The notes beneath the pieces were generated by a model. It did not search any database. It was not told the origin of the DNA and saw nothing but the letters and a program-made list of their open reading frames with translations. This document shows, one piece after another, positions 11,901 to 22,000 of a stretch of 64,000 nucleotides of DNA (its first letter is position 1; the number at the start of each line of letters is the position of its first letter). The DNA is from Portulaca oleracea (Eukaryota; Streptophyta; Magnoliopsida; Caryophyllales; Portulacaceae). Location: the NCBI GenBank assembly GCA_029582165.1, contig CM055886.1, forward strand, positions 21,038,169 through 21,102,168, in the 5' to 3' direction. The position numbers were made by a program, and so were the translations under genes.

Positions 11901-14900
11901 CTTCTTTTTTTCATCATTTATCTTATTTTTTTTAATAATAGATTTTATCATTGCTTAAATTTAACTAGACATGATTTTATTTTTCTAATAGGAAAGTAGT
12001 ATATAATAGATATTATCATATAAAATCAATTTAGATTCATACCAACAATAAGATATAAAACAAATTTTGATACTCCTTATCCATCGCCCTCAGGGCGACA
12101 TTTAGCAAAACCGTATTTCTAAATTAAATCTAGTTACCCAGATGTTTTTTAAGTTAATATTTACCACCCTAAGCTTTTGAACCAAATTTATTAAGCTACT
12201 TTTCCAATAAATTTTGCAATTTTTTCGATGGATGTATGATATGTGATTAAACTTGTTTACTGAAATTATGATAACTTTAGCAACCAAATTTCATCACATA
12301 TCATACATTCGCCAAAAATGTTGTTAAATTTACCAGAAAAGTAGCTACATGAAATTGGTTCAAAAACTTAGAAGGAATGAATATCAACTCAAAAATGTTA
12401 GGGTCAAACTTATAAACCTAGTAAACTTCGAGTCGAGTATATGCAAATGTTTCCATGGTCATACGTATTAACAATTAATTTGTTTATTATGTGGCTAATT
12501 GTTGTACTTTAATTTGGTGCCATGCATGCAGCGGTGATCCACCCATTCGCGGAACACATTTCTTACTTTGTTCTATTCTCCATACCTCAGTTGACAGTTT
12601 CGTTTGCACGAATGAACTCCATAGTTGCCACGGTCGTCTACATCACCTACCTTGACTTCATGAACAACATGGGCCACTGTAACTTTGAGGTTGTCCCCAA
12701 ATGGCTCTTTTCCATTTTTCCTCCCCTCAAATACTTCCTCTACACTCCCTCGTAAGTGTCCTACATTTCAAACCGAACCATTTATAATTATGCCACTACC
12801 CATTACTCACTTGCTAAGAACCATTTGCTAATTAATAATTGTGACAGGTTTCACTCGTTGCATCACACACAATTCAGGACCAACTACTCGCTATTCATGC
12901 CATTGTACGACTACATCTATGGAACAATGGACAAATCCACTGACTCTTTGTATGAAACTTGTCTGAGGAGGCCAGAAGACGTCCCAGACGTGGTGCACTT
13001 GACACATCTGACAACGCCGCAATCAATCTACCATCTCAGGGTCGGATTTGCCTCCCTTGCGTCCAAGCCACTAGCACCGAAATGGTACTTGTGGCTCATG
13101 TGGCCCGTCACGTTATGGTCCATGATAGTCGCATGGGTTTATGGAAAAACCTTTGTTGTTGAAACAAACACCTTCCACAATCTCAAGTTACAATCGTGGG
13201 TCGTACCACATTATATCATGCATGTGGGTAACTTCGCTCCTAATTCATTCATATGTATATATATGGAAAATTTGTATATATAACCTCTTTAGCTTTATGA
13301 CATTTATATATCCGATCCTAACATTTTAGAGTTACTATTTACCTTGCCTAAGGTTTTGAACTAATTTCGTTTAGCTACTTTTCAGTAAATTTAGCAACTT
13401 ATCCGGTGAATGTGGGATATGTAATGAAATTTGTTTGCTAAAATCATTGTCATTTCAGCAGATAAATTTGATTACAAATTACAAATTCACTGAAAAGGAC
13501 GCTAAATTCATCGAAAAAGTAGCTACATGAAAATGGTTCAAGACCTTAGGGTGGATCAATATTAACTTTAAAATGTCAAAATTGGATTTATTAAATGTAA
13601 TAAACCTGAAGAGATATATACAAACTATCCGTATATACATTTTATATTTTGGAACTTTAAGTATTTTTTTCCCCCATTTTGTATGTATAGTATTTCTTAA
13701 AATCGCAACGGGAGGGAATTAACCGTATGATCGAGGAGGCAATACTTGAGGCCGACGCTAAAGGAACAAAAGTTGTCAGCCTTGGACTTCGAAATCAGGC
13801 AAGCAAGACCATTATAATTACCACACTTTTGATCCTTTAATTTGGAGTCTTCCTAAACTAACTATTGACAAAGTTAAATCTTGCATTTATTTAATAATTG
13901 ATTAGGGGGAAGAACTGAACAGAAATGGAGAAGTGTACTTGGAGAAGCATCCAAAGCTGAAAGTGAAAGTGGTGGATGGGAGCAGTCTAGCGGTGGCAGT
14001 GATTCTCAATAGCATTCCCAAAGGAACTTCGCATGTTTTATTCAGAGGAAGAATATCTAAGGTTGCTTATTCCATCGTCTCTGCACTTTGTCACAAGGGA
14101 ATTCAGGTAACAAGTTACACTTTCGTTAGAACTTAGAAGCGTTTTTGTACTAAAAAAATCCCAACGTAACATAAAATTGTCAATGTGCGTACGTCAAATT
14201 AAAATTCAGGTTATTGTCCTAAGGAGGAATGAATACGAGCAGCTTAGAAAGAATTTATCATCAGAATGCTCCAATTATCTCACTCTTTGTGGAAAAAGTT
14301 CCAGCTATGATCACAAGGTAAGTCTCTTTTTTCATTTCTAATTACAGGATAATAACATGTACTACCCCCCTCCCAAAATTTTTGTCAATTTTACTAAATT
14401 TTAGTCGTTAATTATTCAAAAATTACAATGAATTGCAGTATGAAATTACTGTCATTAGAAAGATATTTTATTAAATATTACAATGGTCAGTGGCGGGTCC
14501 AGACATCCAACTTAGGGGTGTCCAATATACTTGTTATTACATAAGCGTTTTTTAAAAATAAAATAACAAAATTAAAATAAATTAAAATTAAAATTAAATG
14601 ACATATTCACCAGCTTAACAAAATTTCACATCATCATATAAATATGCCAACCAAATAAATTGAAATTTCACATTAACTATATAGTTATATCTTAAACTTA
14701 TACTTATATCCCATTGCCCAAATTGGCTTACATTTTTTGTTTATAAAAAAAATAATTGGATACTCCCTCCAACCCAATTAATTTGTACGTCCAGTTTACT
14801 TTTTTACGGACTTCGATGCAACATTTTTACCATTAATTTTTCACATTTTGTCTTAGCAAGACTAATAATATTATATTCAGGTAAAAATAATTTTCATTAT

Positions 14901-17138
14901 AAATCTAATAGTGGTAGTCTTGTATAACAACTCAACATATAATTTGATAAATTAATGATTAAAATTTACAAATTTTGACCGAATTAGTCAATTCAGACAA
15001 GTTATTTGGGACAAATGGAGTATTATGTTAGGGTTTTGGGGTTGCTAGTAAACTGGACACCCCTATTATATTTTTTGGGATTTTTTTACGGTGTCCACTT
15101 GCTCCAATTAAAAAAATTTATTCCGAATAATATTAGAGAATCACAAATTTTTCTTCAGCCATGAGTATCCGTGGAAACCCAATAATGCTACAAATCCTCC
15201 CCTGACAATGGTGTTAATTTGTTATTATAATTCATTATAATTTATGAGTTATCTACCATCGTATCAAAGTTTAATCAAATTGCTAAAGATTTTGAAATGG
15301 AAGCAATACTTGCTTTGGTTCAAGCATGTCATAAAGTTGTGTTTTGTTGGTTAAATGGGGTAGGTTTGGTTGGTGGGAGGTGATTTTACTGAAGAAGAGC
15401 AATTTATGGCGCAAAAAGGGAGCGTATTTATTCCTTTCTCTCAATTCCCACCGAAGAAAGCAAGGAAAGATTGTTTTTATCTGAATACCCCGGCGCTTAT
15501 GGCTCCCAAGTCTTTTGGCAACTTGCACTCATGCGAGGTTCGTCTCCAACGTTCTTGACATTGTTTCAACATTTTATTTACTCACTGCATCACTTGTTGT
15601 ATGTCATTTATTGAGGGTTGAGAAACCGATATTGCAACGTAAGTATATTTTTTTAAAAAAAGGACAATGATACACGTCTTGACTCAAGATGGTTAAAAAC
15701 CATCTTAAATTATGCATAATTCATATTTTTGTAATTTTTAATAATATTTTCTCAAGTAATTATATATATTTATCAAATATAAGAGTATAATATTTATTTG
15801 CTAGGTCAAAAAATATTAATAATAATCTAATTTTATCAATCATAGTAAAAAATGTACATTTTGTGCATATTTTTATATTTATAACAAAATATGAATAAAT
15901 AAATATTTTTATATAATTTATAAGTCATAATAACCCTTAAAGTAATGAAAATTACCTTTATAATAATTTAAATATACTTACATTTAATTTTTTGAGTGTT
16001 TTACATAAAATGTAGTATGGTTAAGGATTATCTTGTGTCAAGATGTTTATCATTTTTGTTTTAAAAAAATTTGTGATCACGGTGACAAAATTAAAAATCC
16101 CCAAGTATAATTAAATACTCCATGGCCTCCGTTTCATGTTAATTATTATCTTTAAAAATTATACAATTAAATTTTAAAAACTTTGGATCATAAATTTGTC
16201 AATATATACAATGACTTGTTATATAAAATTAATAATGTTATATTTGTAATGAAACTAATATCCTAAGAGTATGATATTACAATTATTATTAAAATATTAT
16301 ATGAGAAATTGTCAATTAAAAACTAACATTGGAGATCATAACAATTAACAATTAAAAAATGAGAATTGATATAGAAATTAAAGGAGGGAGTAATTAATTA
16401 CATAAAACTGAGAACACAAATGTGACAAATAAGTAAGATACAAAAATTGGTTATTATGCCAAAATAGACGAGAGAATAACAATTAATTGGCAAGCCTAAT
16501 TGAACCAAGTCAAAGTCACCTACAAAATATAGCAAGTCACCTAAGGTCCTGTTCTTTTATACGGTGCGTTGCAGTACCACAATTTATCGTATTATTCAAT
16601 ATTCTTTCACACTTCACCACACTTTACTATAATCATTATTAATATATCTCCTCACTTTTCACTCTTCTCACTTTTCTGGTCCACTTTTTCACATTCACTC
16701 TCCTCACCTACCACATCAACCACATTTTCCACAAACTTTACCATACCATTTCATACTTTACCGCTCTTTCCACAATTTCACTACACCCCACCATTGTTGC
16801 ATCTTATTAACTACACAAAAGAACATGGCCTAAGTGCACATACACTCGTAAAATTATATGCATGGAGTACAGGAGTATGGTACTTTTGGGAAGTATAATC
16901 CTAGATATGTCATTTCCGAAATCATGTTTAATTGATCTAATTGATTATGGTTTATGTCTTCTTGCAGAATTGGCTGCCGAGGAGGGTGATGAGTGCGTGG
17001 CGTGTAGCTGGAATAGTGCATGCCTTAGAAGGATGGGAAACTAGTGAGTGTGGAAATAAGGTTTTGGACATTGATCAAGTTTGGAAAGCTTCACTTCGAC
17101 ATGGCTTTTACCCTGTCTCAACTCCTCCTTTAGCTTAA
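5811..17138 (+). CDS. CER1: CER1-like very-long-chain aldehyde decarbonylase (alkane synthase), gene A
   Basis: ER-membrane enzyme that, with CER3 and cytochrome b5, converts very-long-chain acyl precursors to cuticular-wax alkanes (family knowledge). Coding exons: 5811-5870, 6403-6626, 9989-10221, 12532-12751, 12848-13223, 13691-13798, 13906-14106, 14210-14317, 15364-15537, 16968-17138; total 1875 nt, 624 aa, with all junctions in phase. His clusters of the fatty-acid-hydroxylase superfamily are at residues 146-151 (HRALHH), 159-163 (HSHHH) and 248-252 (HSLHH). The WAX2-type C-terminal region fills about residues 400-620, with FIPFSQFP and a closing HALEGWE block. Start chosen because the first residues (MASTPGILTHWPWEPLG) match the family N-terminus. 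Intron 6 uses a GC donor (13799). Introns 2 and 3 are swollen by a solo LTR and foldback elements. No disabling change is seen. Confidence 0.95.
5872..5955. repeat. (CT)n microsatellite at the 5' splice site of gene A intron 1
   Basis: About 42 CT units run without interruption from the donor itself (exon 1 ends AAG at 5870, intron begins GTCTCTCT). A tract this long is likely length-variable between individuals. Open frames reading through it as Leu-Ser repeats are artefacts. Confidence 0.95.
7120..7376. mobile_element. MITE with GTAAGACCGT terminal repeats
   Basis: Lies in intron 2 of gene A. The left end reads GTAAGACCGTCTTATTATAAA and the right end is its complement in imperfect form (TTACATGAAACGGTCTTAC). 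It is about 257 bp, AT-rich and non-coding. The target duplication is not clear. Confidence 0.6.
7765..8020. mobile_element. Stowaway-like MITE (intron 2 of gene A)
   Basis: Starts CTAGCTTCGTCCCATTACAT and ends with the inverted equivalent TTTTGGGACAGAG, flanked on both sides by TA. About 256 bp, non-coding. This is the CTCCCTCCGTCCC-type family found throughout the window. Confidence 0.75.
8021..9065. other. AT-rich intron sequence without recognised features
   Basis: Part of intron 2 of gene A, with several A/T-rich segments. One pair of related stretches (about 8290-8530 and 8800-8960, sharing TTAAC, GGAAAC and AGTAACAAAT-like blocks in inverted arrangement) hints at an old foldback element. 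Boundaries cannot be set. Confidence 0.4.
9071..9930 (+). mobile_element. Solo LTR (family S), in intron 2 of gene A
   Basis: Begins TGTCGGGTTTATGGCCC and ends AGATCTAACA, flanked by a perfect 5-bp direct duplication AACAG (9066-9070 and 9931-9935), so this is a single LTR. It is 860 bp. A tandem duplication of about 51 bp (GTGCTATTAACCCCTTGTGA... at about 9557 and 9608) is shared with the copy at 18093-18764. Compared with that copy it has an extra GC-rich block of about 190 bp (about 9095-9345) with repeated GACGCTAGCAGCG-like words. A primer-site-like TGGTATTAGAACC lies 43 bp inside its end. It ends only 58 bp before exon 3. Confidence 0.9.
10250..10777. mobile_element. MULE-like foldback element, 9-bp duplication GAATTTAAC
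   Basis: Lies in intron 3 of gene A, 28 bp after exon 3. The direct 9-bp repeat GAATTTAAC occurs at 10241-10249 and 10778-10786. The element is nearly all inverted repeat: left end GAGTGTTTTGCATTTTGG, right end CCAAAATGCAAAATACACT. The arms continue for about 250 bp to a centre near 10510. It is 528 bp and non-coding. The 9-bp duplication fits Mutator-like transposition. Confidence 0.88.
10909..12114. mobile_element. Foldback element about 1.2 kb, with a nested MITE
   Basis: Lies in intron 3 of gene A. The terminal arms (about 10909-11066 and 11953-12114) are inverted copies. The left end reads ACGGTTTTGCTAAATGTCGCC and the right end GGCGACATTTAGCAAAACCGT. The interior is AT-rich and holds the Stowaway-like MITE at 11457-11716. 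No clear target duplication is seen. Confidence 0.8.
11457..11716. mobile_element. Stowaway-like MITE nested in the foldback element
   Basis: Starts CTCCCTCTGTTCCATATTAA, ends TTAATATGAAACGGATGGAG, with TA on both sides. It is 260 bp and non-coding. It sits inside the 10909-12114 element, so it is younger than that element. Confidence 0.85.
12117..12425. mobile_element. Palindromic intron MITE, copy 1 (intron 3 of gene A)
   Basis: Palindromic non-coding unit of about 300 bp, built around TTTAGCAACTTTT / AAAAGTAGCTAAA-like blocks, with ends resembling TTTGACCCTAACATTTTTGAG. The same unit recurs at 13295-13605 and 23149-23457, and a fragment at about 33270-33345. The left end is diverged here, so boundaries are approximate. 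Confidence 0.6.
13295..13605. mobile_element. Palindromic intron MITE, copy 2 (intron 5 of gene A)
   Basis: Starts TTATGACATTTATATATCCG and ends with the inverted match TGGATTTATTAAATGTAATAA. It has the same internal blocks as copies 1 and 3. No protein is encoded. It makes up most of intron 5 (13224-13690). Confidence 0.7.
14488..15204. mobile_element. hAT-like non-autonomous element, duplication ACAATGGT
   Basis: Lies in intron 8 of gene A. The 8-bp direct repeat ACAATGGT occurs at 14480-14487 and 15205-15212. The ends are CAGTGGCGGGTCC and the complementary-type CCTCCCCTG; a CAGTGGCGGA-like start and an 8-bp duplication are typical of plant hAT elements. It is 717 bp with no transposase. 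A Stowaway-like MITE is nested inside (14763-15020). Confidence 0.85.
14763..15020. mobile_element. Stowaway-like MITE nested in the hAT element
   Basis: Starts CTCCCTCCAACCCAATTAAT and ends TTATTTGGGACAAATGGAG between TA dinucleotides. It is 258 bp and non-coding. Confidence 0.8.
15660..16065. mobile_element. Probable MITE in intron 9 of gene A
   Basis: Imperfect terminal inverted repeats: GACAATGATACACGTCTTGA on the left and TGTCAAGATGTTTATCATTT on the right. About 400 bp, AT-rich, non-coding. Exact ends and duplication are uncertain. Confidence 0.5.
16118..16390. mobile_element. Stowaway-like MITE in intron 9 of gene A
   Basis: Starts CTCCATGGCCTCCGTTTCAT and ends with the inverted equivalent AAATTAAAGGAGGGAG; TA flanks both sides. 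About 273 bp, non-coding. Confidence 0.75.
16545..16830. mobile_element. PIF/Harbinger (Tourist)-like MITE, duplication TAA
   Basis: Starts GGTCCTGTTCTTTTATACGG and ends ACACAAAAGAACATGGCC, flanked by TAA at 16542-16544 and 16831-16833. It is 286 bp, very C/T-rich, and no real protein is encoded despite open frames. It ends 137 bp before exon 10 of gene A. Confidence 0.75.
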
Positions 17139-18092
17139 TTGACCTTACTTAGCTTCGTTCCAACTTATGTGAGGGGAATGAGTTCAACTCCATTGAGTGG
17201 TGAGATGCAGATGCTTTAAGTTTCATGCAGTTCGAATGCTTTGTATTGACATTTCTATGCATTAAAGACATGCTTCTATCTAGTATTTTAGTTTAAGGGT
17301 GCGTTTGGTTGGTCAATAACCTCGGAGAAATGGTCAATTTTCCCGGGTTGACTTATTTTCCTCATATTTGGATGCAGGTTGACTTCAGGAAAGTTTTCAC
17401 GATGGGCCCACCATTTTCTCCATTTTCCTAGGGAAAATTTCCCTTAGGGGGGGCTAAGGGAAATTTTTCCCAAGGAAATCTTTCCCATGAAAAACTTCCC
17501 ATGGGAAATTTTCCCCTAGAAAAATTTCCATGAGGTTCCTACCAAACACTCCCTAAGATAAACTACTTTGACAGTATGCTTTTGGCATGATAATCATCTA
17601 TGGCCTTGATATATTTTTTTTCCTTAATGTTTTGATGTAGACCCCATGTATGTCATTTCCCAACCATACAAAAATTTATTGATCTTGTGTTGTCCCAACC
17701 TAACGAGCAGCGCTGCATTATTATTCGAATAATGAAATGGAAAAAATAATTTGAAAAATATGGTCATATAATTAACATTCGTAAAACTCTACTGTATTGT
17801 TTTTAAACATTAGGGACACAAAAGTATAATCATAAAATAGAAAGTAGAAAAAATTTATTAGAGCGATAAATTTACTCATAAACTTTATAAAAAATATTTA
17901 CCATACAGCTTATAAAATTTTAAAGAGACATAACATGTTGATAATGAAAATTAAAAATAACAAGTTTGAAGAAATGTTCATAATTAGCTGAATGCTCATA
18001 AACCTCTTTGAAAGTTGTTCATAAAACTATATTACAATAACCATAATTTATTATTATTATTATCATTATTATTATTATTATTATTTTGATTC
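17139..18092. other. Spacer after CER1 gene A
   Basis: Contains the probable 3' UTR of gene A (to about 17290), then a MITE-like foldback at about 17296-17563 (ends AGGGTGCGTTTGGT and ACCAAACACTCCCT). AT-rich sequence follows, with a (TTA)n microsatellite at about 18048-18087. No other gene is seen. Confidence 0.6.
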
Positions 18093-18764
18093 TGTTAGAC
18101 CTGGCTCAGATACCCTTGTGAGGTTCTGATACCAATCGTCAGGATCGAGGTAAAATATAAGGTAGGCCTAGTATTTGCAGCGGAAGATAAAATTATCAGG
18201 ATGTATAAATTGAGAAGAAATACAACAAGATCAGTAAAAAGATAGAGAGAATAAAAGACACACGATTTACGTGGATACCCAAATCGGGAAAAAACCACGG
18301 ACGGCAACGGAGCAATAATCCACTAGTATAAGGGGAGAGATTACAAGAGAGATCCCAAGGGGCTATATAACGCAAGGGGATCGATGGCCAGATCACAAGG
18401 GGTTAATAGCACAGGCTATATAACGCAAGGGGATCGATGGCAAGATTACAAGGGGTTAATAGCGCAAAGGGATATACTGAAGACAAAGCGAGCTCTCTAA
18501 AGGACTCTCACAACCTAGGGATGGGTATAGGTGAAGAATGCTCTGTGTGTGTGTTTTTCGTATGCCGTAAGTGTATAGGTTGATAACAACCTATATTTAT
18601 AGGAAAAACTCCCTATAAACCTAACTTGACTCCCACTCCAATTAAATTTGGAATCTAATACAATTAGGAAATCTAACATAATAAGGAAACCTAAATAATA
18701 TCCTAATACAATTAGGAAACAAATAATTGTGGGAAGAGGCTGATTTTGGGCCATAAACCCAACA
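18093..18764 (-). mobile_element. Solo LTR (family S), between the two CER1 genes
   Basis: On the minus strand it begins TGTTGGGTTTATGGCCC and ends GGTCTAACA. It is flanked by a perfect 5-bp duplication (GATTC on the + strand, 18088-18092 and 18765-18769). It is 672 bp and clearly the same family as 9071-9930, including the internal duplication of about 51 bp and the TGGTATCAGAACC string near its end. It lacks the extra GC-rich block of that copy. It sits about 280 bp past the stop codon of gene B. Confidence 0.9.
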
Positions 18765-19042
18765 GATTCCATTGCTCTCCTATCAGTTTTGGGTTTTTTT
18801 TTCCATACTTGAAAACCGTCTTTTTATAGCAACGTAGAATACTAACTCACGTGTGAAATTTTGACACAAACAATCCTCACAATTCATGTTTGATCATATA
18901 CCATGTCACTCTTAGCATCAGAAACTCTGACAACTAACAACTTCATTAACTAATTAGTCTCTTTGCAACACAAAAGCATACATCAACATTCACATACGTA
19001 AGCAACTCATGCTTAATTAACTATCTAATTAGTTAATTAAGA

Positions 19043-22000
19043 TTAAGCTGGTGTGAAGAAAGGGCGAAAGCCATGCTGAAGTGAAGCTTCCCACATTTTA
19101 TCGACGTCAAATAGTGTCCCACCACACTCGTTCACGCCCCATCCTTCCAAAGCGTGCACTATTCCGGCTACTCGCCAAGCACTCATCACCCTTCTCGGCA
19201 ACCAGTTCTGTTTTCACATGCACCCAAAATGCCAAAACTATCGGCCTCAAAAATAAAATTGTAAAGAAAAATGAGTGCTCTCAAAAAACTTAGTCAACAT
19301 GAATAACTGATTTGGACTTATTTGGAAATCAAATTTTTGGACATGGTCTTTTGGATTGAATTTACAAGGTCATTTAGTTATGACCAAGTTAAAACTTGAG
19401 ATGGGTTTGGGCTGATCTTCTTTTTCATTGAAATTTAGATTCCATCATTCAAGTCTGGATTTACCGACGAACTGGGAAAAAATATTAATGTCTAACATTG
19501 AATAGCCCTACACTCGATTCAATTCTATCATTTAGTCAAAATCGGTCAAAAAAAATAATGATTAGTCAATTTTTATTGATTAAAATTCTAATTCGGTCAT
19601 TCAGGTTCAAGTTCGTGTATGAGTATGGTATTTTGCCGGCATTAAAATTGGTTCAAAGATGGGGTTTTTGACCGAATAACCAAATCGATCATACTTGATA
19701 TGACCAACCCAAATTTTTGTCACGCTAAGAAACATGAGATGGGGCCAATGAATGGACAAACCTCGCATGAATGCAAGTTTCCGAAGCACTTGGGAGCCAC
19801 CATTGCAGGAGTGTTTAGGTATAAACAGTCTCTCCGCGCTTTCTTTGGAGGAAATTGAGACAAAGGAATAAACAGAGCTCCTTTTGATGCCATATTCTGT
19901 TCAGATTCGGTCACATCTTCCGCAACTAACCATATCTACACAAAACATAAGAAAAAAAATGGTTCCTTAGTTATTTGTGCATATGTCTTACATGGTTACC
20001 AAGGGTGACCAATGGACTGGGTCGGGTCAAGTTAGGGTTGGCCCATTAGCTAATAGGATTCAATTGAGTCATTATCGGTCTTTTGAAGTTATGAGGCAGG
20101 GCGGGTTTTCTACGAAAAATGAGGGTTTGGCTCACGGGTGGCTTAGCTTGTGTTGGCTGAAAGCTAAAGTGAAGTGTAATTTGCACCAAAAAAAAAATAT
20201 TTATAATAATTATTATTTAATGTAAAATATCTACAATAATGTTAAAACAAAACTTCCCAAGGAAAAGTAACAACAGAGGACATTATTTTAGAGGTTAAGA
20301 TATTCCAAAGCTAATTCCAAAGTATTTAAACTTTTAATCCCTTTCAAAAACCTTACTTACTATGAGATTAATTTAAGTCCAGTAACTATGATGATTAAAT
20401 TCTTACATATTAACATATGATGTATATTTGAGAGAAAAGAAAACTTAAATTTTCATTCAATAGTCAATAGAAATTGTGATCCATAATCTATATATTCTAC
20501 TAGGTTTACAAATAGATAAAACAAAGATTCATGCTTTAACAATTTAACTTACTTGGATTAGTAAATTACGGTTCAATTGTGACTCTTAATTTATCATGCA
20601 TATAGAAAAAAGTTCCATTTTTCTCATAACATTGATAATTATAAAATAAGAACACTGTAATTGATATTGACTTTGGTATGCTTCTACATTCAAATTACTC
20701 GTATATTACTCGCGCAAAGAAACTGCATGCATAATGATCTCTGGATAGCAAAATTGTTGTAAATTTCTATGTTGAATTAATTATTAATTTAATTAATAAT
20801 TAATATAATTTATACTAAAAGAATTAAATGAGATGAAATTAGTATTAAAAAAAATTGTGCGTAGCAGGAGTTATCTAATACTAATTACTAATGTATTTAA
20901 CTAAAAATTTAACATTTGAATTAACACGTATAAACTATTTATTTTAGGGTCATTGGCGTGCAAATCTTGTCTGACTCTTTCACTAATTCTTTAACATTGT
21001 TGTCAGTTCCTCTCGCTGTGACCTTAATTATTAATAACAGAACCATTAGTCCTCTTTTTTTATTTGGACTGACTTGCTTGACCTTATGAAGACCCAGTCC
21101 ATCATCAACCCCTTAATGGTTACCCTAACAAACAAAAATAATTTTTTTCTTAAAAAAAAACTACCTTTTGATTGTAGCTTTTTGCTGAAAGGAGCAGGTT
21201 GTTGGCTTGTTCTTTGGTGAGAGTCTTCTTAAGCTTCTCATATTCATCTTTTCTTATGGTGGTGACCTGAAATATAAACCAAAAACTCAATTAATTCTTA
21301 GTTGATAAGACATTCAATTACCTTAATTCCCAACAGATTATAATTATATACACTAAGGGCTGAAACTGAACTAAACTAACCTGAACGCCCTTTTGGCAGA
21401 GTGCAGAGGCAACAGCATAAGCAACCTTACATGGCCTGCCTCTCAGTATAACTTCAGATGTTCCCTTGGGAATACTGTTAAGCACCACTGCAACTGCCAA
21501 ACTGCTCCCATCTACTACTTTCACTTTCAGCTTTGGGTGCCTCTCCAAGTATATCTCCCCATTTCTGTTGAATGGCCCCTGAAACGTTGCCCAGAAAAAT
21601 ACAGAATCAAAATGATCAACTCGAATTCGTGCTCTTTGATTGCAACTGACAGAAGTAAAAGGGAAACAAGGATGGCTCACCTGATTCAGAAGTCCAAGGC
21701 TTACTACTTTGATTCCTTTAGCATCTGCCTCCAGTATGGCTTCCTCAATCAACTTGTGAATCGCTTGTCGTTGCCATTTCATCAGATACTACACCAAACA
21801 CATTATTTATAAACTGTCAATATGAACTGTCAAAACATACATGGATACTCAAGGGACAAGAAATTTTGCAAGACATACATGAACAGTGTAGCGAGGAATA
21901 GCCCACGATTGCAATTTGAGGTTCCGAAAGGTGTTTCTTTCAACGACAAAGGTCTGACCGTACACCCAAGCCATGATCATGGACCACAATGTGAGGGGCC

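Noticed and set aside
16569..16898. 109-codon open frame upstream of exon 10 of gene A
   Set aside because: It lies in a TAA-flanked MITE whose C/T-rich composition yields Phe/Ser/Thr codons.
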